From Lumbricus terrestris (Eukaryota > Annelida > Clitellata > Crassiclitellata > Lumbricidae): 64,000 nucleotides of DNA. Below are positions 49,125-53,268 of the stretch, piece by piece. The position numbers and the translations under genes were made by a program. Below the pieces are notes generated by a model, which worked only from the letters and a program-made list of their open reading frames with translations, was not told the origin of the DNA and made no database searches. How positions within the stretch are numbered: the stretch's first letter is position 1; every line of letters begins with the position of its first letter. The DNA lies in NCBI GenBank assembly GCA_949752735.1, contig OX457039.1:30875313-30939312 (forward strand), in the 5' to 3' direction.

Positions 49125-49240
49125 AGTTGATGCATATAATGACCCAGACAGCGGTTCTTCTGTCGCTTACCTGCCACTGAAAACACCAGATCAACGAAGA
49201 AAACGCTCAGAAGGATGGCACAGATCCAACCACCACCCAT
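12175..49240 (-). CDS. CLSTN: Calsyntenin, complete gene, 17 exons
   Basis: Exons, 5' to 3' on the minus strand: 49240-49171, 39140-39003, 37877-37685, 32342-32134, 29410-29264, 28687-28496, 26712-26467, 25637-25456, 24692-24563, 23057-22903, 22229-22078, 21340-21133, 18690-18534, 18203-18058, 13816-13678, 13326-13145, 12342-12175. Every junction is GT-AG and in phase. They sum to 2814 nt, 937 residues, close to vertebrate calsyntenins. Order: signal peptide (1-23), two cadherin repeats (about 30-255), LamG/ConA-like region (about 330-540), juxtamembrane region, transmembrane helix (about 823-845), cytoplasmic tail (about 846-937). The tail has EMEWDNSALTI, ITVNPM and the final LEWDSTTATY. 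Known family roles: synaptic adhesion, and cargo adaptor for kinesin-1 through light-chain binding WD motifs; the NPM motif binds the X11/Mint PTB domain. Both WD motifs lack the usual second Asp. Identity is certain; exon 1 is the least sure part. Confidence 0.95.
12861..13080 (+). mobile_element. tRNA-headed SINE, family A, copy 1
   Basis: In CLSTN intron 16. The A-box TGGTGTAGTGG and the B-box GGTTCAAATCC belong to a tRNA-derived head. The body includes GCTCAGCGCTTCGG, and the 3' end GGGGCGCTATAACAAGTGC is like a LINE 3' end. Two further copies are at 19505 and 32471. Confidence 0.85.
13145..13326 (-). CDS. CLSTN: CLSTN exon 16 (transmembrane helix, first WD motif, NPM)
   Basis: Acceptor TTGATACAG, donor GTGAGA. 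Encodes the helix VGIAAVVVICVGFLIFIIVL, then GVIRIR, EMEWDNSALTI and TVNPMDSE. Family members have W-D-D-S-A-L-T-I; here the second Asp is Asn. The NPM motif is intact. Confidence 0.97.
13678..13816 (-). CDS. CLSTN: CLSTN exon 15 (juxtamembrane stalk)
   Basis: Acceptor TTCATCTAG, donor GTAAGA. Encodes LDIVHSDHKQEQAVDHVGAD, then a hydrophilic stalk ending QDDKSSG. In the family this stalk is where alpha-secretase-type cleavage occurs. The sequence itself is little conserved. Confidence 0.85.
13997..14865. mobile_element. hAT element remnant with CAAGAC arrays
   Basis: TIRs start CAGTGTTGTTG and, at the other end, CAGACTTGTTG. They are flanked by TAGGCCAC (13989) and CAGGCCAC (14866), an 8-bp duplication with one change. 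Both subterminal parts hold arrays of CAAGACCAAGACTTT in the same orientation (14011-14115 and 14700-14850). A broken transposase end lies inside. In CLSTN intron 14. Confidence 0.85.
14236..14550 (-). pseudogene. hAT transposase C-terminal (dimerisation) domain, broken
   Basis: Minus-strand reading gives FLNLYPVLEKMLCVPATSAP, then VERIFSHGGIFMRPHRARL and LSELVLLKCN, the classic hATC dimerisation motif. One in-frame TGA (14461-14463) interrupts it upstream, and the catalytic part is absent. It sits inside the element at 13997-14865 and marks that element as hAT. Confidence 0.9.
15034..17436. mobile_element. 2.4-kb hAT-like element carrying a nested LINE
   Basis: Ends CATAGGCGTAAC and GTTACGCCCATG (11 of 12 bases inverted) are flanked by a perfect 8-bp duplication CCTGTACG (15026, 17437). 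Subterminal GTCACCACCACTTTT repeats occur at both ends; on the left they form a 30-bp palindrome (15070-15099). The interior holds a LINE fragment and several TAGGCC motifs otherwise typical of the right end of the window. No hAT transposase is seen. In CLSTN intron 14. Confidence 0.85.
15964..16855 (-). mobile_element. LINE reverse transcriptase, 5'-truncated ORF
   Basis: About 300 codons open on the minus strand. It starts inside the RT palm at FLFNLYAERIMRRAGLEEA, has the catalytic YADD (LRYADDTTLLAG), then thumb and C-terminal parts (VLYGCETWT, YFGHVMRSNGLEKEL, GRPRKRWLDEVQ), and ends PRADGTR. Non-LTR type, clade uncertain. Endonuclease and the first RT blocks are missing. The open frame over the kept part suggests recent insertion into the DNA element at 15034-17436. 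Confidence 0.9.
17437..18057. other. Rest of CLSTN intron 14, nothing recognised
   Basis: AT-rich unique-looking sequence between the 2.4-kb element and exon 14. No splice-flanked frame and no repeat with clear ends. Confidence 0.5.
18058..18203 (-). CDS. CLSTN: CLSTN exon 14
   Basis: Acceptor CTGTATCAG, donor GTACGT. Encodes DVMRAIHYVHKK and SRKFRLTCSKGKGRVISND, then LEVE. The RKFRL.CS…G…SN.….VEV block is a calsyntenin signature in the membrane-proximal ectodomain. Confidence 0.95.
18380..18447 (+). mobile_element. Retroposon 3' tail with (GAAT)n
   Basis: Reads GAGTAGTTTCTTGAATGG, GCGCTGTATAAATG, then (GAAT)n. The same tail occurs inverted at 27383-27455. A GCGCTRTATAAAT end followed by a short tandem tail is typical of CR1/L2-type LINEs and their SINEs. 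Confidence 0.6.
18534..18690 (-). CDS. CLSTN: CLSTN exon 13
   Basis: Acceptor TTTTTAG, donor GTGAGT. Encodes GIKHHLDSCVVIIEPELN, then FTYPENLVKQLGLAVETSA and ITVNG. Aligns with NLDGCEISL…LQQRGLELTNTSAYLTIAG. Confidence 0.92.
18767..19275 (+). mobile_element. CR1/L2-like LINE 3' end
   Basis: Open frame of about 155 codons: AARLIAGLPKFSHISVFIRD, TLHWLPVPQRIEFKILTLM, then WNRLPHKLR and LFRKRLKTILF. These are the C-terminal blocks of CR1/L2 reverse transcriptases. It ends GCGCTATACAAGTGTTC followed by (AATTAC)n. 5'-truncated. In CLSTN intron 12. Confidence 0.9.
19368..19500 (+). mobile_element. tRNA-headed SINE, family D, copy 1
   Basis: GATAATGTAGTGGCCAGCAT and a B-box-like GGGTTCAAATACC, followed by CACCCCAGCTAACTCGG. 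A diverged relative lies at 47817. It sits directly before a family A SINE. Confidence 0.55.
19505..19729 (+). mobile_element. tRNA-headed SINE, family A, copy 2
   Basis: A-box TGGTGTAGTGG, B-box GGTTCGAATCC, the same body and the GGGGCGCTATAAC end as the copies at 12861 and 32471. The B-box is perfect here. Confidence 0.88.
19866..20696. mobile_element. hAT-like MITE with GCGCAA-rich ends
   Basis: Perfect 16-bp TIRs AGGGCCCCCAGAAATT (19866 and 20681-20696 inverted), flanked by AATTAAGT and AATTAAGG (8 bp, one change). Many GCGCAA/GCGCAAATTT motifs lie next to both ends, as binding-site arrays do in hAT elements. No transposase frame. In CLSTN intron 12. Confidence 0.88.
21133..21340 (-). 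CDS. CLSTN: CLSTN exon 12
   Basis: Acceptor TGTTGTAG, donor GTTTGT. Begins by completing the Lys-Cys junction (VVK|CADGGN), as in family TAVKCF. Then EEQLPKITLGGSTQLVRDEH and FRDLLIIYQPF, a diverged match to the QILLSG…LFPDLQI region. Confidence 0.9.
21520..21933. mobile_element. hAT-like MITE, 414 bp
   Basis: Ends CAGTGTTGTCCAGCC and GGTTGGACTGCACTG, with a perfect 8-bp duplication ATCTAGAG (21512, 21934). Outside it, two similar 65-bp segments (21444-21509 and 21946-22011) flank the element. In CLSTN intron 11. Confidence 0.92.
22078..22229 (-). CDS. CLSTN: CLSTN exon 11
   Basis: Acceptor TTGTCTGCAG, donor GTAAGA. Encodes QIDINGHTKESVENLVSKIG, then YINPRVKL and LTVETVVK. Corresponds to the TLEGDDVETFNHALQHVAYMN region. 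A near copy of the acceptor and its tract lies 53 bp upstream (AG at 22283-22284). Confidence 0.92.
22441..22709 (-). mobile_element. LINE 3'-end fragment
   Basis: Minus strand reads LPSELCKLLKTFLFYRAWV and then GGCACTATATAAATTTCTTA, like the last blocks and 3' end of CR1/L2-type elements. Degraded. Confidence 0.4.
22903..23057 (-). CDS. CLSTN: CLSTN exon 10 (end of LamG-like domain)
   Basis: Acceptor CTTATTCAG, donor GTTTGT. Encodes SEGRLGQFLHGQLAELTI, then VISCINSCREKIDFHA. Matches HGYLAGFSVRSG and VIECLYACREGLDY in the family, including both paired cysteines. Confidence 0.95.
23058..24102. other. CLSTN intron 9, left part, nothing recognised
   Basis: AT-rich up to about 23600, then ordinary sequence. 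No exon or bounded repeat is recognised before the element at 24103. Confidence 0.5.
24103..24335. mobile_element. hAT-like MITE, GGATCCAGGGGG family
   Basis: Ends CAGGGGCGGATCCAG and CTGTATCCGCCCTTG, flanked by ACCGTAGA and ACCATAGT (8 bp, 6 identical). The start is similar to the sequence at 55623-55810 (CCAGGGGG(G)CCAATCC, then TAGGACGT), so it is a small family. In CLSTN intron 9. Confidence 0.8.
24563..24692 (-). CDS. CLSTN: CLSTN exon 9 (LamG-like domain)
   Basis: Acceptor TTCTTTAG, donor GTACAG. Encodes ARLFVDGKLF, then DDWPLHSSKKAHSTKLFVGA and CWEG, the LYTDG…MIGACW strands of the domain. Confidence 0.95.
25456..25637 (-). CDS. CLSTN: CLSTN exon 8 (LamG-like domain)
   Basis: Acceptor GAACCAG, donor GTTAGG. 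Encodes MSRHHYSLFLHNCRLVLLLR and KLPEVCDDRWHHYTISLDFP. The W.LE.VCDD.WHHY block is almost identical to vertebrate calsyntenins. Confidence 0.97.
26308..26350. repeat. (TAA)n microsatellite
   Basis: AATAAT repeats with single C interruptions in CLSTN intron 7. The rest of this intron (25638-26466) shows nothing recognised. Confidence 0.9.
26467..26712 (-). CDS. CLSTN: CLSTN exon 7 (start of LamG-like domain)
   Basis: Acceptor ATTTATAG, donor GTAATG. Encodes VHPYTVRLLPEEKQSLPS, FSFDGKAVAFEVP, then FTISTWLRHER and KQHILCNADG. This corresponds to the first strands of the LamG/ConA-like domain (FTLSFWMKHG…ETIVCN). Confidence 0.95.
26978..27277. repeat. 30-bp minisatellite, about 10 copies
   Basis: Unit GTTAGCAAGTACTGTGCC plus TTCTCTTCTAA; the first four periods are exactly 30 bp (26978, 27008, 27038, 27068), later ones lose one or two bases. 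In CLSTN intron 6. It is open in one frame only because 30 is a multiple of three. Confidence 0.97.
27383..27455 (-). mobile_element. Retroposon 3' tail with (ATTC)n
   Basis: Inverted copy of the tail at 18380-18447: (ATTC)n, then TATATAGCGCTCCTTCAAG and CTACTCAGAAGCGCTC. Next to it is a 13-bp inverted repeat (27456-27468 and 27476-27488). Confidence 0.6.
27489..28495. other. Rest of CLSTN intron 6, nothing recognised
   Basis: AT-rich sequence between the retroposon tail and exon 6. No frame flanked by splice sites and no repeat with definable ends. Confidence 0.5.
28496..28687 (-). CDS. CLSTN: CLSTN exon 6
   Basis: Acceptor ATCTTGCAG, donor GTAAGC. Encodes GIKRQIDYVTKSGRQAV through SSRSHICG. 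Aligns with the segment between cadherin 2 and the LamG-like domain (…KRIEYAPG…ALRKLCGA). Confidence 0.9.
28688..29263. other. CLSTN intron 5, nothing recognised
   Basis: AT-rich intron sequence with no bounded repeat or further exon. Confidence 0.5.
29264..29410 (-). CDS. CLSTN: CLSTN exon 5 (end of cadherin 2)
   Basis: Acceptor GTGCCTAG, donor GTTTGC. Encodes YVQNTEPLDYSSKHNYILEV then AEDCGKKLSD and VKPECKVGWKG. The DCGKK and VKP.C...W.G motifs are calsyntenin hallmarks. Confidence 0.95.
29411..32133. other. CLSTN intron 4, mostly unique sequence
   Basis: AT-rich. Minus-strand open frames of about 100 codons (29638-29946, 30282-30626) have no family motif. A degraded retroposon-like tail (AAAGCACCTCTAC and AAAAGTGCTCCC) is near 31688-31735. 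Confidence 0.45.
32134..32342 (-). CDS. CLSTN: CLSTN exon 4 (cadherin 1/2 linker and cadherin 2)
   Basis: Acceptor GTTGTCAG, donor GTACCA. Encodes VHIDVEDVNEFAPVW, the calcium-binding DVNEFAP linker, then GQLHEQILKLETTDEDG and RICQFHLLT, as in cadherin repeat 2 of the family. Confidence 0.96.
32471..32692 (+). mobile_element. tRNA-headed SINE, family A, copy 3
   Basis: Same A-box, perfect B-box GGTTCGAATCC, body and GGGGCGCTATAACAAGTGC end as the copies at 12861 and 19505. In CLSTN intron 3. Confidence 0.9.
33859..33937. mobile_element. 79-bp piggyBac-like mini element
   Basis: Bounded by TTAA on both sides, with inverted ends TTAACCATTTGAAC and GTTCAAAGGGTTAA (12 of 14). The centre is a perfect GC hairpin GGGCCGGAAAACCGGCCC. 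TTAACCCTTTGAAC-type ends are typical of piggyBac elements. Confidence 0.7.
34575..34866 (+). mobile_element. Decayed CR1/L2-like reverse transcriptase
   Basis: Reads LLGFLDVSAVFDTLDYNILL, a degraded DLSAAFDTVDH.ILL block. Later HQGPALRPLLHIMHMSNLT corresponds to [11 protein letters not shown]…ADLT. Stops and frameshifts throughout. A related scrap is at about 34118-34175. Confidence 0.55.
34875..35100. mobile_element. hAT-like MITE, 226 bp
   Basis: Ends CAAGGCCGTAGCTAGG and CCTGGTTACGGTCTTG, with a perfect 8-bp duplication CATTAAAG (34867, 35101). Inside, two ACACCCCCCGAAAT blocks lie near the ends. In CLSTN intron 3. Confidence 0.92.
35471..35700 (-). mobile_element. CR1/L2-like LINE 3' end
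   Basis: Minus strand reads SALSSELNFTSFLQKAAKNL then LFF, the WNSLP..LR…SFK.RLKT.LF block, and ends GCGCGTTACAAATTTATT plus (TAA)n. 5'-truncated. Confidence 0.65.
36283..36536 (-). mobile_element. hAT-like MITE, GTAGCCAGG family, copy 1
   Basis: Ends AGTGGTGTAGCCAGG and CTTGGCTAGGCCACT, flanked by GTGTTCAA and GTGTTCAT. The interior shares TTTAAGTGGATAAATAACC, inverted, with the copies at 57065 and 61492. In CLSTN intron 3. Confidence 0.82.
37131..37653. mobile_element. Possible piggyBac-like element with TTAA ends
   Basis: TTAACCTCTTGAG on the left, and a right end reading TTAACCTCCTAACGG on the other strand. Only eight to nine bases are clearly inverted, so this is a suggestion. In CLSTN intron 3. 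Confidence 0.35.
37685..37877 (-). CDS. CLSTN: CLSTN exon 3 (cadherin 1)
   Basis: Acceptor ACTTCTAG, donor GTTAGC. Encodes DEICGYTVYKS, PFQVLLVDRKTGGAKI and YEFEIAADDC, matching the EICGF...PFEAVILDKATGEG and FTIQAYDCG blocks of calsyntenins. Ends in phase 2. Confidence 0.93.
38031..38300 (+). mobile_element. tRNA-headed SINE, family B, copy 1
   Basis: Head AGTAGCGCAATGGATAACAC, then GCGGACATGCTTTGTAGGC and GCAGGCTGTCTGTTC, ending CTGTCAACCGGATTG and (ATT)n. It shares all these blocks with the copy at 40194. In CLSTN intron 2. Confidence 0.85.
39003..39140 (-). CDS. CLSTN: CLSTN exon 2 (start of cadherin 1)
   Basis: Acceptor TATTCTTAG, donor GTAATT. Encodes VWPLMVVETTDDRRVYRGTI, then LDLPLFVRNRKGLTG, which lines up with the 'Y.G.I.E......PPLFALDKDAPL' opening of the first calsyntenin cadherin repeat. 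Confidence 0.88.
39258..39302. repeat. (TA)n microsatellite
   Basis: Uninterrupted TA run in CLSTN intron 1; a second one is at 39446-39473. Confidence 0.97.
40194..40457 (+). mobile_element. tRNA-headed SINE, family B, copy 2
   Basis: Head AGAGTAATGGATAACACGCT with B-box-like GAGTTCGAGCCC, same body and CTGTCAACCGGATTG end as at 38031. The head resembles an arginine-type tRNA. In CLSTN intron 1. Confidence 0.87.
40791..40851. repeat. (CAG)n repeat
   Basis: About 20 CAG units with one CAGAAT interruption. No exon evidence around it, so not read as coding. Confidence 0.95.
40885..41290. promoter_or_regulatory. CpG-rich patch inside CLSTN intron 1
   Basis: Stands out from AT-rich surroundings by many CG dinucleotides (GCGAGCGTCCC, CACTCGCGTCGTACC, CGGACGACGACGAC). 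About 2 kb upstream of CLSTN exon 2 on the coding strand. It could be an alternative promoter or first exon. No signal peptide frame was found in it. Confidence 0.35.
41952..41979. repeat. (CA)n microsatellite
   Basis: CA run in CLSTN intron 1; others at 42381-42400, 44866-44910 and 49097-49124. Confidence 0.97.
42600..44860. other. Middle of CLSTN intron 1, nothing recognised
   Basis: AT-rich sequence with short open frames lacking any family motif. No bounded repeat seen. Confidence 0.5.
44866..44910. repeat. (CA)n microsatellite
   Basis: Longest CA run of the window, about 22 units, uninterrupted. Confidence 0.97.
45123..45285 (-). mobile_element. tRNA-headed SINE, family C
   Basis: On the minus strand: GGTGGTGTAGTGGCTATGTT (A-box) and GGGTTCAAATCCACC (B-box), then a body unlike family A. 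The same head type as family A on a different body. Confidence 0.7.
46095..46168 (+). mobile_element. Non-LTR 3' end with (GAT)n tail, copy 2
   Basis: GGACACCTACGGGTTGTTAA, CCCATGGATAATGATG, matching the end of the element at 3470-4026 before a GAT tail. Confidence 0.5.
46646..46933. mobile_element. hAT-like MITE, 288 bp
   Basis: Ends CATGGGTGCCTGCA and the inverted CATGGGCGCCCACA, flanked by GTGCCTGA and GTGCCTGG (8 bp, one change). In CLSTN intron 1. Confidence 0.82.
47817..47990 (+). mobile_element. tRNA-headed SINE, family D, copy 2 (diverged)
   Basis: GAGGTGCTCAACAGTGTAAT, GGTTGGCATGCTGGATAGTG, similar to 19368. The B-box is degraded. Confidence 0.5.
48078..48173. repeat. Compound (TA)n/(CA)n microsatellite
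   Basis: TA, CA and TA runs in succession in CLSTN intron 1. Confidence 0.95.
48174..49170. other. CLSTN intron 1, 5' end, nothing recognised
   Basis: Ordinary intron sequence, plus one CA run (49097-49124) about 50 bp after the exon 1 donor. Confidence 0.5.
49171..49240 (-). CDS. CLSTN: CLSTN exon 1 (signal peptide)
   Basis: Encodes MGGGWICAILLSVFFVDLVF and then SVA, a good signal peptide with an AxA-like end, followed by the donor GTAAGC in phase 1, which fits exon 2. The 10-kb intron to exon 2 leaves room for a different first exon, so this start is probable rather than proven. Confidence 0.75.
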
Positions 49241-49392
49241 GTTACCCGTTCGGAGCCTACCGCTCAGATGAAAATCTAAATTCTTTAATTGTTTAATTTG
49301 TATTCGACGGATCTTTTGTAGAAAGCTCGCTCGTCGTCGTTTACCGATCGATGGTCACGTGACGCATGTGTCATGCAGAAGAATTTCTAACG
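49241..49392 (-). promoter_or_regulatory. CLSTN: CLSTN upstream region with palindromic E-box
   Basis: Directly upstream of the CLSTN start. Holds GTCACGTGAC (49354-49363), a perfect 10-bp palindrome containing the CACGTG E-box bound by bHLH-zip factors such as USF/MITF/TFE, and CG-rich CGTCGTCG. No TATA box seen. A transposon begins at 49393, so the native region is cut short. Function is inferred. Confidence 0.35.
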
Positions 49393-49819
49393 CAGCGATG
49401 CCACTCTAAAAAATGAAAAACCCCAGTTGGAGGGCCGAAAAACCCCAAGAAAACCCAAGTTTAGCAACTCTTTCGAAAATGTCCAGAATTTTCTGAATTT
49501 CCCGTCCAAAAACCTCAAATATTTCGAAAATGTTCACAATCTTCCGTCCGAAATTTCTGATGACCATTTTTTCTTTTTAGTCATCCGGCACAAATCGTTC
49601 GAAAATGTCCAAAATTTGCGCAAAATGTCCAAAAATTCCCGAAAATGTCCAAAATTTCTCGAAAATGTCAAAAATTTCTCGAAAATACTTAAAATTTTAC
49701 GGTTTTTTCCGTCGAAAATAGCCCAACAAAAAAACCCAAGTTCTTTCAAAAAAACCCATATCCCAAGTTCAGATTGAAAACCCAAGATCTTGTGAAAAAA
49801 ACAAGGAGTGGCAACGCTG
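49393..49819. mobile_element. hAT-like MITE next to the CLSTN start
   Basis: Ends CAGCGATGCCACTC and the inverted CAGCGTTGCCACTC, flanked by TTTCTAACG on both sides (8-9 bp). The interior is a run of degenerate AAAATGTCCAAAATTTCTCG repeats. Contains AATTTCTGATGACC and TTTTTAGTCATCCGGC, shared with the elements at 55889 and 58790. Confidence 0.9.
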
Positions 49820-49899
49820 TTTCTAACGCGATGATGCCACGGGCGATGGCGATATATCTCGACCTGATTATGGCCTCGCAGTCGATGCGCCAACGACCT

Positions 49900-50485
49900 G
49901 CTCTCATACGCCACCTAGCCTATTTAAACCTAGCCTATTATAATAGGTCCTAGGTCTGCTTGTGCTGCAACAGATTTCATTCATCGACAATAGGTTATTA
50001 GGCCTACAGGCTGACCCGTTATATTCTTTTCAAAATTAAACTGTTACAGCCTAAGTAGGCTAGTTGAGTTGAGTTGAGTTGAGTTGAGTGAGCAATGCGA
50101 ACTCCGAAGTAGCGTTCTATTCATCTATTGCATGGTGAGCAGTTTGAACGCCAGCAATTAAGGAATTTCGAGAGCAGTACGTGGGAGCGCCGTTTCCACC
50201 CGTCTTAAACTCTGTAATTACAGACAATTTATTGTAGTAGGAAGCCCACACATTGATTTTTAATGCATTCAGCTGTTGACCGAACAATGATATTATTATT
50301 AGGCCTATATGCCGCAGGGTTCCCGCGACTTGGTTTTTTGGACACTGCATGCGGCCTATAGGCCTACAACCTGCCTACTCGAAATTAGGCCTGCAGTTCG
50401 TCTACAGTAACAATTATGTAGGCCTATAGGCCTAGGCCTATCCAACCTGCCTGCCAAACGTGGATAGAGTGAGAAACTTTGTTAT
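49900..50485. other. Start of the TAGGCCTA-rich compartment
   Basis: No gene seen. Many TAGGCCTA/TATAGGCC motifs (near 49998, 50303, 50353, 50420) and a (GAGTT)n run at about 50067-50088. Confidence 0.6.
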
Positions 50486-50489
50486 TCTA

Positions 50490-51975
50490 TTATGATGATG
50501 CTCTACTCTGGTTCGAGTCCTACTTATAATTGTCTTCCAGATCTTTCTCTGTTAAAGCCTCCATGCAGTCACTGTTCGAAACCTCTTCCACTATCTTGCG
50601 GCGTTCCTCAAGGCTCCGTCCTGGGTCCACTCCTCTTCATTCTATACACCACTCCTTTAATTAAGTCATCTCATAAAATCCTCGTCTGTTGACCACCATC
50701 TCTATGCAGACGACACCTGGCCAACTCTTCATATCCTTTCCCCCAGGCTATTTCTCCACCTCCATTGCTGAACTTCTCAATGTGGTCAATCTGATCTCTC
50801 AATGGATGTCGTTCAACCTCCTCTGCCTCAACCCCTCCAAAACAGAGTTCATTATTCTAGGCCTTCCTGACCAAATCAAGAAAATCACTGACCCTTCAAT
50901 ACACCTATCGACTAACTCTTCATCATTCTCTTACCTTCACCTCTGATGCTCCGGTCCGCAATCTTGGTGTAATGTTTGATTCACACCTCTCCTTCTCTAA
51001 CCACGTCTCTAATCTATCGCGCTCCTGCTTCATGCACATCCGGGACCTCCGACGCATCCGACCCATGCTTGATTTCAAAACTGCTTCCACCATTGCTACG
51101 TCCATCGTCCACTCAAAGCTTGACTATTGCAATTCCCTGTTCTTAAACTTTGATTCCACACAACTTAAGCGCCTCCAACTCATACAAAATTCTCTTGCTA
51201 GAGCCGTCACCAGAACACCCAGACATCATCACATCACCCCATCCTCAAGTCTCTTCACTGGTTGAAAATCCCAGAGCGAATCCACTTCAAAGTTCTCTCC
51301 TTAACATAGGCCTACAACTCGATCCTTACAATGCTCCCAGCCCAGATATCTTCGCGAACTGTTCACCATCCAGCCTATCCGTTCTACCCGATCATATATC
51401 CGCCTGCCTTACACTCTCTCGACCGCCGGTCACAAGTCATCTCAAGTTCTCCAACCGAGCCATATCCAACTTCAATATATCCATATCCAACATATCCAAC
51501 ACGCCTTTGGAATGATCTGCCTGCTGAGTTCCGATCCTTTTCAGTTCCTCCGCCATCATTACTAATCACACGTACACCATCACCTTCCTTATAAGCTCCT
51601 CTATCCATCACACCTCGGGCCTTTCACTCGAAACTAAAGACACTCCTTTTCAAGAACTTTAAATTTATCCTGTTTCATCTGATCCCCCACCCTCCAATTT
51701 CCGGCTCAGACGACACCCACCTTAGTAGCTGTTCCACACCTCTGATCCTACGGTACCTCGACCCTGACCACCATGGACTACTCTTACGGACAACCCTTTT
51801 GACTCAACGCATTTGATCCTGATCCTATGGTAACTCGACCCGGACCACCACGGACTACTCTCACGGACAACCCTTCTAACTCAACGCAGCGCTCGTGAAT
51901 AAGCCGGTGCCCCGCTCTTGGCTTTCCAGTGGCGCTTTAGAGATTAGGAGATTACGATTACGATTACGATTGATA
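50490..51975 (+). mobile_element. CR1/L2-like LINE, broken, with (GATTAC)n tail
   Basis: Shifted frames give [36 protein letters not shown] (catalytic YADD), NLLCLNPSKTEFIILG, VRNLGVMFDSHLSFSNHVSN, LDYCNSLFL, and RLWNDLPAEFRS. Order and motifs are those of CR1/L2 reverse transcriptases. At least three frameshifts break it, and the endonuclease half is missing. The 3' end is AGATTAGGAGATTACGATTA and GATTAC repeats, which run into the microsatellite at 51988. Confidence 0.92.
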
Positions 51976-51977
51976 AT

Positions 51978-52312
<335 letters not shown>

Positions 52313-52608
52313 CAGCGCGAGAAGCCGATACTTGCTGGAAAAAGACTGCAGCCAGTAGAAGTCTGCAGATTTAGTCCAGGTGAAGTTGAATAGGCCTATA
52401 TATATAGGCCTATTTGTTTCTTAGTTAAATCACGGTAGCCTAAAGGTATACGTGTGCTGTCAGTTTTGTTGGTTGTCAGCAAAAAACGGAGAAAGTTTTT
52501 CATTGATCGCTGGAGAAACTCCCGGGAAATGAGCATGCACCGTTTCTGCATGGTGTGTGCAATGCCTAACTGTGGCGGTACCATAAGAAAGACTTACAGA
52601 CTATAGGG

Positions 52609-52967
52609 CAGTGGTTCCCAACCTTTTTTGACTTGAGGGCAACTTTTTCTAAGTTGGAGGACACGAGGGCCACTTTTTCTTAGTTGAAGGACATTAGGGG
52701 GCCACAATGTTAAAATCGTATTAACTAAAAGCATATAAAATTGTTATAATTGATTCAAAATATAATGTTTTATGTTATTTATCGACATTTACATAAAATA
52801 ATTTGTAATAGAAAATAATAATGTGTTCGATCATGTCCAACTTGTTAATTTTTCATATATTTTTGATAATTCTTTGAGAGATGAGGGCCATTTTCTGAGG
52901 CTGCGGGTCATTTTCTGAGACCTGGCGGGCCACTTTTGGCCCGCGGGCCACGGGTTGGGAACCGCTG
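52609..52967. mobile_element. hAT-like MITE, CAGTGGTTCCCAACC type
   Basis: Ends CAGTGGTTCCCAACC and GGTTGGGAACCGCTG, with a perfect 8-bp duplication CTATAGGG (52601, 52968). This end sequence is typical of hAT non-autonomous elements in many animals. Confidence 0.95.
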
Positions 52968-53268
52968 CTATAGGGGGTTGAAACCATGACCCATATATGG
53001 TATAATTATCTGCCTAATTCTCACCCATGGCATGATGACGGTACGTAATGGTCAAGTCCGTATATTTATGTGGTGTTTTGCGTGTTTGAACCCACACACC
53101 CAAATGAAATAGACCTAATGTAAAAATAAAATAACGCATTTACTGACTCACGATGTATGAACTAGGAGGAGTAATTAAAAGGGGTTACAAGGATTTAGAA
53201 TATGAAGAAAGGTTGAAAAAACTTGAAAAGAAATGGACTAGCAACAGTTGGGAAATGGATTATAGATC

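Noticed and set aside
50350..50450. AGGCCT motifs as StuI-site cloning or assembly artefact
   Set aside because: They occur in varied contexts over 12 kb and are not at joins; looks like genuine genomic composition.
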